NCBI GenBank assembly: GCA_003526525.1
Contig: DPVV01000187.1
Location: forward strand, 729-9,747
Source of the DNA: Lachnoclostridium phytofermentans
GTDB lineage: Bacteria; Bacillota; Clostridia; Lachnospirales; Lachnospiraceae
Direction: 5' to 3'
Length of the DNA stretch: 9,019 nucleotides
The stretch's first letter is position 1. Every line of letters starts with the position of its first letter. Made by a program: the position numbers and the translations under genes. This document shows positions 1-6,621 of the stretch, piece after piece. The notes beneath the pieces were generated by a model. The model was not told the DNA's origin. It ran no database searches and saw only the letters and a list, made by a program, of their open reading frames with translations.

Positions 1-618
1 ACAAGATGTAATCCGATCGCATCGAAACATACGTATTTCATACGAAACCTCGCAATATCCAACCATATACCATATATTTTCTTTAATGACAACACCATAT
101 GGCCGAATGATTCTGTTAGAAGTATCTTGATTTAATTTCTTATATGTCATGTTTACTTTATGTAACTGAAACACAGCCTGCAAGATTACATCGATTTGAG
201 GCATCGTTTCTTATTCTCTTCACCATGGACTGCTATCTACAACGAAGCGTCCTACGATTTCCTGAATTTCTTCTGTCTGTGTTTTCGGTAATGTCTTTAT
301 GATTTTTTTCAGGGACATATCTGTGTGTTTATCTAATATACCGCTTTTTTCTGCTTTCACACCAATCCCATTTAGAAACAAATAGATGATATCATCCTTA
401 TCAAAATGTTTGATTTGTGTCTGGTACCCCGCCATCAGTGAGATTCCACCTCCCTGACCAGACTCCGCACAAATTGGAATTCCAGCTGAACATAAAGTGT
501 CAATGTCTCGATAAATCGTACGTATAGATGTTTCTAATTCACTTGCCAATTTTTTTGCTGTAACTTTCTTTTCCTTTTCTAATGTTAACAAAATATAGAT
601 CAATCTATTCAGTCTCAT
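1..618 (-). pseudogene. HTH/WYL-domain transcriptional regulator (YafY/YobV type), interrupted by two in-frame stops and cut by the window edge
   Basis: The N-terminal part is a DeoR-like winged helix: NRLIYIL, then KKVTAKKLASELETSIRTIYRDIDTLCSAGIP in register, then the GQGGGISL wing. This is typical of YafY/YobV-type regulators, in which a C-terminal WYL domain senses a ligand. Translation stops at TGA (220-222) after SSPW and meets a second stop, TAA (211-213), three codons later. The same frame then stays open to base 1 and reads as WYL-domain sequence (MPQIDVILQAVFQLHKVN, later IIRPYGVVVK-like and WYMVGY). The gene is therefore disrupted by nonsense changes rather than by a frameshift. 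ATG at 616-618 matches the usual family N-terminus, with AAGGGAG only 3 nt upstream. A TTG at 646-648 with GAGAGGG 7 nt upstream is the alternative start. An internal ATG at 202-204 could reinitiate, but its ribosome site is weak. The gene diverges from the oxidoreductase and may have regulated it. Confidence 0.8.
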
Positions 619-748
619 TTGCTCCCTTGTATATCGAGTCACTCCCAATACGATACCCTCTCACCCTTTACTTTTATGAACATGATTTCATTATAACTCA
701 TATACATAAAAACATCCTAGAATTATTAAACCAACCTAATTCTTTTAC

Positions 749-764
749 TGACATTCTGTTGTCA
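749..764. promoter_or_regulatory. Operator-like inverted repeat in the divergent regulator/oxidoreductase gap
   Basis: TGACATTCTGTTGTCA contains the inverted repeat TGACA-N6-TGTCA. It overlaps the likely -35 area of the rightward oxidoreductase promoter. Fourteen of its 16 bases recur at 5232-5247 in front of the VOC gene. Dyad symmetry, promoter position and recurrence next to an HTH regulator gene suggest a repressor-binding site. That the WYL regulator is the protein that binds it is inferred. Confidence 0.55.
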
Positions 765-787
765 ACAATGATATGCTACTATATTCT
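759..787 (+). promoter_or_regulatory. Candidate sigma-A promoter for the oxidoreductase
   Basis: TTGTCA (759-764) and TATTCT (782-787) are 17 bases apart. This would place the transcript start about 25 bases before the ATG at 819. An alternative pairing is CTGACA (748-753) with TATGCT (772-777), 18 bases apart. On the other strand a perfect TATAAT (690-695) could serve the regulator gene, but no good -35 box precedes it. Confidence 0.35.
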
Positions 788-818
788 CAAAAGGCCACTC
801 ATGAAAGGAGATCGTAAC

Positions 819-1748
819 ATGAAAATCGGAGTATTAGGAACAGGCTTTGGAGCTTACCATGTTGAGCTCTATTCACAAATTAAGGATGTAGATACCATCT
901 ATGTATTTGGAAGGAATTCTGAAAAATTAGAAAATTTAAAATCAAAATTTGGTATTCAAATTGTCACAGATATTGATGAAATCATGGAAACTAACGACAT
1001 TGATCTGGTCGATCTCTGTCTTCCAAATGCACTGCATAGGAAATATGCGATTCAGGCTTTAGAACATGGTAAACATGTTTTCTGTGAAACCCCTGTTGCA
1101 TATTCTATGGCAGAAGCGATCGCTATGCAAAATGCCAAACAAAAGTCTGGTAAACAGCTTATGGTGGATTTATTCCTTCGTTTTGAACATGCATATGAAA
1201 TATTAGCTGATATTACCCAAAAAGGAGAATACGGAAACATCCATAAAATCCAGATTCAACGATATACACCGCCGTATTGGGGTGATTTAGGGAAAACTAA
1301 GATAGTGACTGATTTAATGATGCATGATATTGATTTTATCTCTTACCTGTTAGGTATGCCTAATAAGATTGAAGCAACAAAAACGGTTGGCAAGGAGGGG
1401 CAATGTGCTGTTTCAGCTCTCTGCTCATATGATAACGTATTTGCAGAAAACAATAGCTCCTCCATGATGCCTAATACCTATCCATTCGCAGTCTCTTATG
1501 AGGTAATCTATGATCATGCTGTGGTTCGGTATTATGAAGATGGCTATCAAGACCATATGGACACGAAACTCACAGTATTTACAGATGGTTGCCGTAAAGA
1601 CCTTCCTCTGCTTGATAACAATTGCTATGATAAGGCGATTCATTATGCATTGGACATGATACAAACAACAGAAAAGCCGAAAAATGATATCAGTGATGCT
1701 TTAGTCTCCCTCGAAATGGCACTTAAAATTAAAGATCTAATTCTATAA
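819..1748 (+). CDS. Gfo/Idh/MocA family NAD(P)-dependent oxidoreductase
   Basis: This 309-residue protein belongs to a family of cytosolic enzymes that oxidise or reduce sugars, inositols and related polyols using NAD(P). The N-terminus MKIGVLGTGFGAYHVELY is a Rossmann dinucleotide-binding strand-loop-helix with GxGxxG. The FCETPVAYSMAEA segment near residues 90-100 sits where the family's EKP motif lies, here as ETP. DLMMHDIDFISYLLG near residues 165-180 matches the conserved D-x-x-x-HD helix with the catalytic-region histidine. The length is slightly below the usual 320-370 residues. The start is ATG 819 because AAAGGAG (804-810) lies 8 nt upstream and the Rossmann strand begins there; the frame is open further upstream, but that part looks non-coding. 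The gene stands alone, diverging from the broken WYL regulator, with a hairpin after it. The substrate cannot be told from the sequence. Confidence 0.9.
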   Translation: MKIGVLGTGFGAYHVELYSQIKDVDTIYVFGRNSEKLENLKSKFGIQIVTDIDEIMETNDIDLVDLCLPNALHRKYAIQALEHGKHVFCETPVAYSMAEAIAMQNAKQKSGKQLMVDLFLRFEHAYEILADITQKGEYGNIHKIQIQRYTPPYWGDLGKTKIVTDLMMHDIDFISYLLGMPNKIEATKTVGKEGQCAVSALCSYDNVFAENNSSSMMPNTYPFAVSYEVIYDHAVVRYYEDGYQDHMDTKLTVFTDGCRKDLPLLDNNCYDKAIHYALDMIQTTEKPKNDISDALVSLEMALKIKDLIL

Positions 1749-1781
1749 AAAAGACAATACTTGAGTTTCCAATACATACAA

Positions 1782-1831
1782 ATGCTGAGTCACCAATAGA
1801 ATCCCATAGTTTCGATTTGGTAACTCAGCAT
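1782..1831 (+). terminator. Hairpin downstream of the oxidoreductase gene
   Basis: ATGCTGAGTCACCAA (1782-1796) pairs with TTGGTAACTCAGCAT (1817-1831) at 14 of 15 positions, and partial pairing continues into the 20-base loop. It begins 34 bases after the stop codon. The sequence after it (ACTTTATATATG) is U-rich but has no clean U run, so it may be an imperfect terminator or an RNA-stabilising stem. Confidence 0.5.
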
Positions 1832-1941
1832 ACTTTATATATGCTCATACTTACGCGATAACTAAGGTCAACTAACTCTGCAATCAATGACATACCTCAC
1901 TTTGCTTCTCCCCTTCACCCATACTTCCGACTCTTTCCTCA

Positions 1942-1977
1942 GCCAAAATAAAGGATTGAATCTCTCGATTCAATCCT
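1942..1977 (-). terminator. Rho-independent terminator of the leftward RloC-like cassette
   Basis: AGGATTGAATC (1952-1962) and GATTCAATCCT (1967-1977) form a perfect 11-bp stem with a 4-base loop. Read leftward, the stem is followed directly by TTTATTTTGG. It lies about 150 bases past the stop codon of the leftward ATPase gene, so it fits as the end of that transcript. Confidence 0.75.
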
Positions 1978-2125
1978 AACCATTCTTACTGCAGTTGATG
2001 GACTTAAACCACGCAATAAGTATTATCTTTTATTCTATACTTTTAATAAAACATGAATTTCTATGTCTGTATAAATTATTTTATGCAAGAACTCGGATGA
2101 TATTTATATTTTTTCAGCATAAGCC

Positions 2126-4507
2126 TTATACAGTTCTTTTCTCTATATCTGTACACCATGACTCAATTATCTGCTCTGCACCAGTTTTTCCCGATAAATG
2201 TTTTAATAAATGAAGCTTGTTCAACTTGTACATCATACATATAACATCTCGTGCTGTCCTTTTTTTCTCTCCTACTGAAATAAAATCAAAAAAATTAGTG
2301 CTATCAAGTGTTTGAACTCGTTCCTTTAAATGGCTCTCACTATTTAGAACAATTCTATACATAAGATTCTCAAAGTAGCGATTGTATGGCTCGCCTAGTT
2401 CATTTAGAATCTCTGAATCTGTAGACAACTGCTCTATTCCCTTTTTGTAGCAAAACGTTCCATACGCTTCCAAAACTCGTCTCATCATATTGCCAATAGA
2501 TAACTCATATTCAACACTTCCATCCAATCCGAAATTATATATATTTCCCAGTAGCGTTGTATATTCCTGCCTTCTTTCAGGATTAATATACTCTAGATTT
2601 TGATTACACAATTCTTTTAGCAAAACTTTATGTTTACCTACCCCCGTAAACTTATTTGTACATAAGTCTACAATCTCCTCTGAAAATTTATTACAATCAA
2701 AGAGTGTTTGCAAATCATGAGTCATTATAAGTACCTTTGTTTCTAGGTTCCCCGCCGTAAATTTGCATAATTCATATCTCAAATAAGACAAAATACCTAC
2801 CCTATTTTCCATATCATAACTAGAAATTGGATCATCAATTACTAACAAATGCGGTATACCATATACCTGTTTTTCTTCTTGATTCTTCATAATATCACTA
2901 AAAAAGTAACAGAGTGCAATAGCATTTCTTTCTCCCACTGATATCTGCTTTGGTGTAACCGATTGGCCCCTAGACAACAAGATATATTTTCCATCCCTGT
3001 ACTCTAGTGATAATCGATTCCTGGAAAAAAAAATATAACTCAAATCATCATTAATCGCATCCATTGCAATATGAACATTGCTTTTCTGCGTCTCATAATT
3101 CACCAACTTTTTATGTGATTCTTCCAACTCATTCTTAATACCAGCAAGTATAGCATCCTCTTTATTTTTTTCATTTGCTTTATCTACATATGATTCATAA
3201 ATATCTTTTATATCATAATAGGCGATATCACTATTTATCTCGTTCAATGTACTTTTTATAGTTTTTGTATCTGTTGCACCATTATTATATAAAATACGGT
3301 TCTCTTCCAACTTTTTTAGCTGTTCAATAAGTTTCCGGAATTTTTCTTCTATACTGACTGTTAGAAAAATTCTTGGTAAATATACATTATCCTGTTTCGC
3401 TATAATTTCTGTATTAATACATTCTATTGATTCATCAAAATTATCTAGAAGTGACTTACATTCATTCACTATATCCCCATCCAGATTTATATACATCGTT
3501 AAATCAATCTCTATCTTTTCTCTTATATATTTGCTTAAAATAGCTTGATGTTCCTCACTTGCTTTGGTTAAGATTTTCTGTACGCTAAGTATTAGCTGGT
3601 CGCCATAGCTAGGATCTATGCTTTGTAAACAATATGGACATATTTTATTCTCTTTATTTGAAAAATAATCCTTAACATTAGCAAATAGGACTGTCCTTTC
3701 TGCTTCACTAATAAAAGAAGGTATCTCTCCCTCTCGCTCAATATAGGTTCTTCTAACTTTTCAGCTAACAGATTTGCAAATTCAGTTTCATTAAACGAAA
3801 AACTATAATCTGTCTTTACTGGAATTTCAATTCTCTTTATACCACTTTTAGCTTCTTCTAACTTGTCTCGTTTTTTTTCAAATTCTACCAGCAGCTCGTC
3901 TCTGCCGTTATGTGTTTTCTATTAATAAACTTTTTATATGTATCACTACTTACTCTTGTATTTTGCCGCTTATCATAAATATATTTATCACGTCCTGCCC
4001 AACCGCCGTCTCCTTGCAATACTGCTACTAGTTTCTCTTCGAAGTATTTAGGTGCTTTTGTGCTTAAACTATTATTATATTGATCACATTTTTCTTTTGA
4101 CTATTATATCTTTCCTTTATCTCTATGAACTTTTTATTCTCAATAGCTATTTTATCATCAATATCTTTTTGTTTGCCAATAACCACTATAGTATCTAATC
4201 CATCTGGACTAAAACGAATATTATCATCAACATATTTCTCATTAAAAATCTCTATACGATCTATTTCTTCACTTGGAATTGAAAGTATATTAGCATCCCT
4301 ATCATAAAGCTCTGCATAACTAATTTCAGTTTCATCCACTCCCTTAATTTTAGCAAAAGCTTTTGAAATCGTACTTTTACCAGCCCCGTTTTTACCATAC
4401 AAAAGACTAATACGATCCACGCCTTTTGAACTATCAAATAAAGACAGTTCTGTACTTTGAAGAAAATTTGCCCCCATTAATTTTAATCCACATACGTTTT
4501 TTATCAT
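2126..4507 (-). pseudogene. RloC-like anticodon nuclease (AAA ATPase with zinc hook), broken by three frameshifts
   Basis: RloC/PrrC proteins are standalone or restriction-linked tRNases that cut or excise the wobble nucleotide of tRNA when activated through their ATPase head. Fragment 1 (4507-4064) starts at ATG behind AAGGAG and has Walker A GKNGAGKST at residues 38-46. The frame then shifts at about 4070-4080, at 3912-3920 and at about 3746-3765. Joining the pieces restores one continuous protein of roughly 790 codons. The middle is charged and coiled-coil-like and holds CPYC (3629-3640), the zinc-hook signature that separates RloC from shorter PrrC. The intact final piece, whose first ATG is at 3496, carries ISVGER (about 2927-2944), Walker B HLLVIDDPISSYD (about 2850), H-loop IMTHD (about 2719), and MMRRVLEAYGTFCY with R-x3-E (R near 2482, E near 2470) followed by SESH (H near 2332). 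These fit the Arg-Glu-His nuclease triad. No hsd genes are adjacent. A generic AAA_13 SMC-like ATPase is the alternative. The shifts could be real or base-calling errors. Confidence 0.8.
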
Positions 4508-4550
4508 ATTACTCCTTCTTCATTGTAACTACATATTAACAAAAATTTTA

Positions 4551-4787
4551 TTACCAAAGTAAATCAGCTAACGATATACCTAAGTCAAAATTACTATTAA
4601 GTTTATTCGTCTCATTTAAACCTTCTCCGCCATCAGTCAATTCTTTCATCAATTGAATATTTGCTAAACCTGCACTTTCATTCGTATAAAGATATATTGC
4701 GCCAGTAGAAAACATTACTCTTATGTATCCATCTCCATACTCATACGATTTAACACCTAAGTCTCCATTAATATTTTATAATATCAT
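4551..4787 (-). pseudogene. Small KTSC-like protein gene upstream of the RloC-like gene, with a stop at codon 4
   Basis: ATG (4785-4787) follows a strong ribosome site, AGAAGGTGAG, by 3-4 bases. The frame reads M-I-L, then TAA (4776-4778), and continues open for 74 codons to TAA at 4551-4553. The downstream part looks like real protein: NGDLGVKSYEYGDGYIRVMF, then STGAIYLYTNESAG, a helical NIQLMKELTDGGEGLN, and an acidic/hydrophobic tail ending FDLGISLADLLW. The pattern SYxY...IxVxFxxGxxYxY resembles the strands of small KTSC-type domains, but this identification is by eye. The next gene starts 43 bases on with no terminator between them, so the two probably form one operon. A single base change, such as CAA or AAA to TAA, explains the stop. 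No convincing downstream start exists, so the product is probably lost. A role as partner or control protein of the tRNase is inferred from position only. Confidence 0.55.
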
Positions 4788-4809
4788 TTTCTCACCTTCT
4801 TTCCCCATA

Positions 4810-4838
4810 ATTATACATCTTATATTTGCATATTACAA
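4810..4838 (-). promoter_or_regulatory. Sigma-A promoter of the KTSC-like/RloC-like cassette
   Basis: Read leftward, TTGTAA (4833-4838) and a perfect TATAAT (4810-4815) are separated by 17 bases. The expected start near 4803 gives a very short leader that begins almost at the ribosome site (4792-4800) of the small KTSC-like gene. Confidence 0.6.
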
Positions 4839-5128
4839 TTAATCCATTATTATTCAAACGTATTTCATAATGATCATCATTGACAAGTGAAAGGCCTCTT
4901 GCTCAGCTTTATACGTTTCATATCTAAGCTGATTTGCCGTCCAATGTTCCTAATGTTTAGGTGCAAGAGCAACTTTGACAAGCCCCCTGTTTATACTTAG
5001 AGCTACAGTGGTTTGGGGGTGCGTGACTCCCAAATTTTTTGTTTCAGAAAAAATCTATTTGTTTTTATATTGCATATCTATATACATTGCTTACTTTTCA
5101 AAAATTCAAGCACACATAGTTATAAATA
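4839..5128. other. Gene-poor stretch with possible leftward coding relics
   Basis: No intact gene is visible. Leftward, one frame reads as plausible protein, with NLGVTHPQTTVALSINRGL followed by VKVALAPKH (about 5037-4953). It stops at TAG, then continues as EHWTANQLRYETYKAEQEAF (about 4949-4890) and ends at TGA a little further on. Neither piece has a start codon with a ribosome site, and the family is not recognised. They may be remnants of a decayed gene or chance open frames. A rightward terminator-like hairpin lies inside this stretch. Confidence 0.3.
5012..5040 (+). terminator. Rightward rho-independent terminator with no obvious gene in front
   Basis: TTTGGG (5012-5017) pairs with CCCAAA (5029-5034) around an 11-base loop and is followed by six T residues (5035-5040). 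No rightward gene is seen before it, so it may belong to a lost gene or a small RNA. The stem is short. Confidence 0.4.
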
Positions 5129-5157
5129 TTGAAAGCAACTCTTTCTAGTGTTAAAAT
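5129..5157 (+). promoter_or_regulatory. Sigma-A promoter upstream of the VOC gene
   Basis: TTGAAA (5129-5134) and TAAAAT (5152-5157) are exactly 17 bases apart, each one base from consensus. It would give a leader of about 130 bases before the ATG at 5293. The operator-like repeat at 5232-5247 would then act as a downstream roadblock. A nearer promoter overlapping the repeat, ATGACA (5231-5236) with TGTAGT (5255-5260), is possible but weaker. Confidence 0.5.
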
Positions 5158-5231
5158 ATGGTAGAGTAAAAATGTTATCTGCGTTGGCATTGTGAATTTC
5201 TAATGCAGTACCAAATTTATATTATCAAACA

Positions 5232-5247
5232 TGACATACTGTTGTCG
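5232..5247. promoter_or_regulatory. Second copy of the operator-like inverted repeat, before the VOC gene
   Basis: TGACATACTGTTGTCG matches the element at 749-764 at 14 of 16 positions, with one arm changed in its last base. It lies 45 bases upstream of the VOC start codon. The shared element suggests shared control of this gene and the oxidoreductase, most simply by the WYL-type regulator at the left end. The binding protein is inferred. Confidence 0.5.
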
Positions 5248-5292
5248 TGTCCGATGTAGTAAAATGAAAGAAACCGAAAGCGAGGTAAAACA

Positions 5293-5712
5293 ATGAATGG
5301 TATGAATGTTAATGTAGGTGTAATTCTTTTTGTTGAAGACATAGAAAAAATGGTTACATTTTATAAAAACATTATGGAATTTGATACCGATTGGGACGGC
5401 GGATTATGGGCGGATTTTAAAACAAAAAGCGGGCCGTTATCATTAGCAATGTATGATCGGAAAAATTTTGCGAAAGCCGTAGGGGAGCCCTATTACCCCC
5501 CGAAGGGAATTAACTTAACAATGGAAATAGGTATTTGGCTGCCAAAATTTTCAGATGTTGATATAGAATATGAGCGCCTAATGGCGCTTGGAATAAAGTC
5601 ATTTACGGGAAAACCTGAAACCTTCCCATTTGGCATACGAAATTTCTATATTGCAGACCCTGAAGGTAATTTGCTTGAGATCGGAAGTAGGGGACAAGAA
5701 GAAACCACATAA
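5293..5712 (+). CDS. VOC family (glyoxalase/bleomycin-resistance fold) protein
   Basis: This 139-residue cytosolic protein has the paired beta-alpha-beta-beta-beta modules of the vicinal oxygen chelate superfamily. The first module opens with VNVGVILFVEDIEKMVTFYK near residues 5-24. The second runs from TMEIGIWLPKFSDVDIEYER to the signature end NFYIADPEGNLLEIG near residues 118-132, whose final Glu is the usual metal ligand. The first-module position that often holds a His or Gln ligand is not clearly conserved, so metal binding is uncertain. The length is normal for single-domain VOC proteins. ATG 5293 follows GCGAGGT by 6-7 bases, and the fold starts immediately. Family members include glyoxalases, dioxygenases and antibiotic-binding proteins, and the substrate cannot be told here. 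VOC genes are often controlled by YafY/YobV-type regulators, which fits the shared operator-like element upstream. A cysteine-rich gene follows 160 bases on, with no clear terminator between. Confidence 0.85.
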   Translation: MNGMNVNVGVILFVEDIEKMVTFYKNIMEFDTDWDGGLWADFKTKSGPLSLAMYDRKNFAKAVGEPYYPPKGINLTMEIGIWLPKFSDVDIEYERLMALGIKSFTGKPETFPFGIRNFYIADPEGNLLEIGSRGQEETT

Positions 5713-5872
5713 ACAATGGCATTTAATATATATAACATTAATGCGGTACCTCCGCGTGCTCTGTAGTATATCCGCGCCACTGTGGTAAGTACCACCTATA
5801 TTAGTAGGGGAAAATTCGATGCGCACCTGACTTGTTTCATAACTCGTTGGCGCCGGAAAGGAATGGTCAAAA

Positions 5873-6325
5873 ATGGATAAACTAGATTCTTTCAATGTAT
5901 TACTGGATGAGGAATATGAAATTGCAAAAACATTGCACCAAACAGGTGAGTCGCTCGGATGCAAAATTGTTTTCAAAACAAGACCAAACGGATATAGAGT
6001 TATATTTAACAAACAAAGCAATAGGAAAGTATTGTTCTGGATGGAGGTATCCGATAATTCATTACTCGTAAAGGCCAATTTATTGCACATTGATAATTAT
6101 ATTGAAAAAATGTCGAGTTGTTCCGGTACAATAAAAAAATCAATAGCTGCTACAAAGGAATGTGAAAATTGTCATCCCTGTTGCGGTTCTTTGCATGTTT
6201 CATATCATATAGATAGTATAAAACATACGCCGTGTTACTTTAAAGGTCATTATTTTTCTCGAATGAATAAAACAGATTGGGATATGCTGAGCGATTTAAT
6301 TGTTTTAGAAAATAACGCAGTATAA
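5873..6325 (+). CDS. Cysteine-rich protein of unknown function
   Basis: This 150-residue soluble protein begins at ATG 5873, with GGAAAGGAA about 9 bases upstream. No family is recognised with confidence. It starts with a charged helix (LDSFNVLLDEEYEIAKTL), followed by alternating strands such as GYRVIFNK and KVLFWMEVS. The last third is cysteine-rich: Cys97-x2-Cys100-x2-Cys103-Cys104, then Cys121, with several histidines between them. This arrangement could bind zinc or an iron-sulfur cluster, but that is only inferred. No signal peptide or membrane segment is seen. It lies downstream of the VOC gene on the same strand and may be co-transcribed, although the 160-base gap allows its own promoter. 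A strong hairpin terminator follows. Coding quality is good: the frame is intact and has a defined amino-acid pattern. Confidence 0.75.
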   Translation: MDKLDSFNVLLDEEYEIAKTLHQTGESLGCKIVFKTRPNGYRVIFNKQSNRKVLFWMEVSDNSLLVKANLLHIDNYIEKMSSCSGTIKKSIAATKECENCHPCCGSLHVSYHIDSIKHTPCYFKGHYFSRMNKTDWDMLSDLIVLENNAV

Positions 6326-6450
6326 GCACTCATTGTAGGTTGCTCAAACAAATCTCAACTTCCTAATTAGGTACATTTCCTGTGTTATATAAGCAGTTTA
6401 TTTTTTCGTTTTTGGTCACTTGATTGTTTATACAATGAGATTTCAAATAA

Positions 6451-6485
6451 AAAGAGTGGCAAGGTATAAACCTTAACCACTCTTT
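6451..6485. terminator. Bidirectional terminator between convergent transcripts
   Basis: AAAGAGTGG (6451-6459) pairs with CCACTCTTT (6477-6485), with an inner AAGG/CCTT stem and a 6-base loop. Rightward it is followed by CTGTTTT; leftward the stem runs into TTATTTG. It therefore probably ends the VOC/Cys-rich transcript and backs up the rlmH terminator. Confidence 0.75.
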
Positions 6486-6497
6486 CTGTTTTGGATT

Positions 6498-6543
6498 ACA
6501 AAAACACTGTCACGGCAAACCCACCGTTAAAAAATACAGTGTT
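6498..6543 (-). terminator. Leftward terminator after rlmH
   Basis: AACACTGT (6503-6510) pairs with ACAGTGTT (6536-6543), and an inner ACGG (6512-6515) pairs with CCGT (6524-6527) with an A-rich bulge on one side. Read leftward the outer stem is followed by a T run (6498-6502), as expected for rho-independent termination of the rlmH transcript. Confidence 0.6.
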
Positions 6544-6558
6544 CTTATAATTCCCGTT

Positions 6559-6621
6559 TAGCGGAGATGGTGGGATTCGAACACACCGTCTCTCTACCTA
6601 AAATAGTAAAACTCTCCGCTA
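6559..6621 (-). other. tRNA-like hairpin (tRNA 3'-end remnant) overlapping the rlmH stop codon
   Basis: Read leftward, TAGCGGAGA (6613-6621) and TCTCCGCTA (6559-6567) form a perfect 9-bp terminal stem. Inside is a T-arm-like element, GTGTG-TTCGAAT-CCCAC, with one stem mismatch. The 3' part (TTCGAATCCCACCATCTCCG) looks like the end of a serine-type tRNA gene. At 63 bases it lacks room for normal D, anticodon and variable arms, and no anticodon arm is seen, so it is not a working tRNA gene. Its first bases overlap the TAG stop of rlmH. It may be a pseudo-tRNA or a scar left by an element that uses tRNA 3' ends as attachment sites. Confidence 0.5.

Larger units (their letters stand above)
1749..2125. 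other. Intergenic region between convergent genes
   Basis: This 377-base stretch separates the oxidoreductase from the RloC-like gene. Apart from the two hairpins listed separately, no coding region is supported here. Short open frames exist on both strands but lack ribosome sites and recognisable motifs. Confidence 0.6.

Noticed and set aside
1052..1240. Leftward open frame of 62 codons inside the oxidoreductase
   Set aside because: It lies antisense to a well-supported gene, with no ribosome site or motif.
1425..1664. Leftward open frame of 79 codons
   Set aside because: It is a shadow of the oxidoreductase gene and has no recognisable features.
1858..1984. Leftward open stretch reading FILAEERVGSMGEGEKQSEV near the terminator
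   Set aside because: It is short, has no start and no recognised family, and overlaps a perfect terminator stem.
1995..2213. Rightward open frame of 72 codons
   Set aside because: It overlaps the end of the RloC-like gene, lacks a ribosome site and has low-complexity hydrophobic content.
4125..4307. Rightward open frame of 60 codons
   Set aside because: It is antisense to the Walker A-containing fragment of the RloC-like gene.
4792..4902. Leftward 37-codon open stretch containing DDHYEIRLNNNG
   Set aside because: It has no start codon and covers the promoter and ribosome site of the KTSC-like gene, so chance is more likely.
5599..6090. Leftward open frame of 163 codons
   Set aside because: It spans parts of two rightward genes that have good ribosome sites and, for the VOC gene, clear motifs. 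It has no family features of its own.
6559..6621. Functional tRNA gene
   Set aside because: It is too short, has no anticodon or D arm, and has a mismatch in the T stem.
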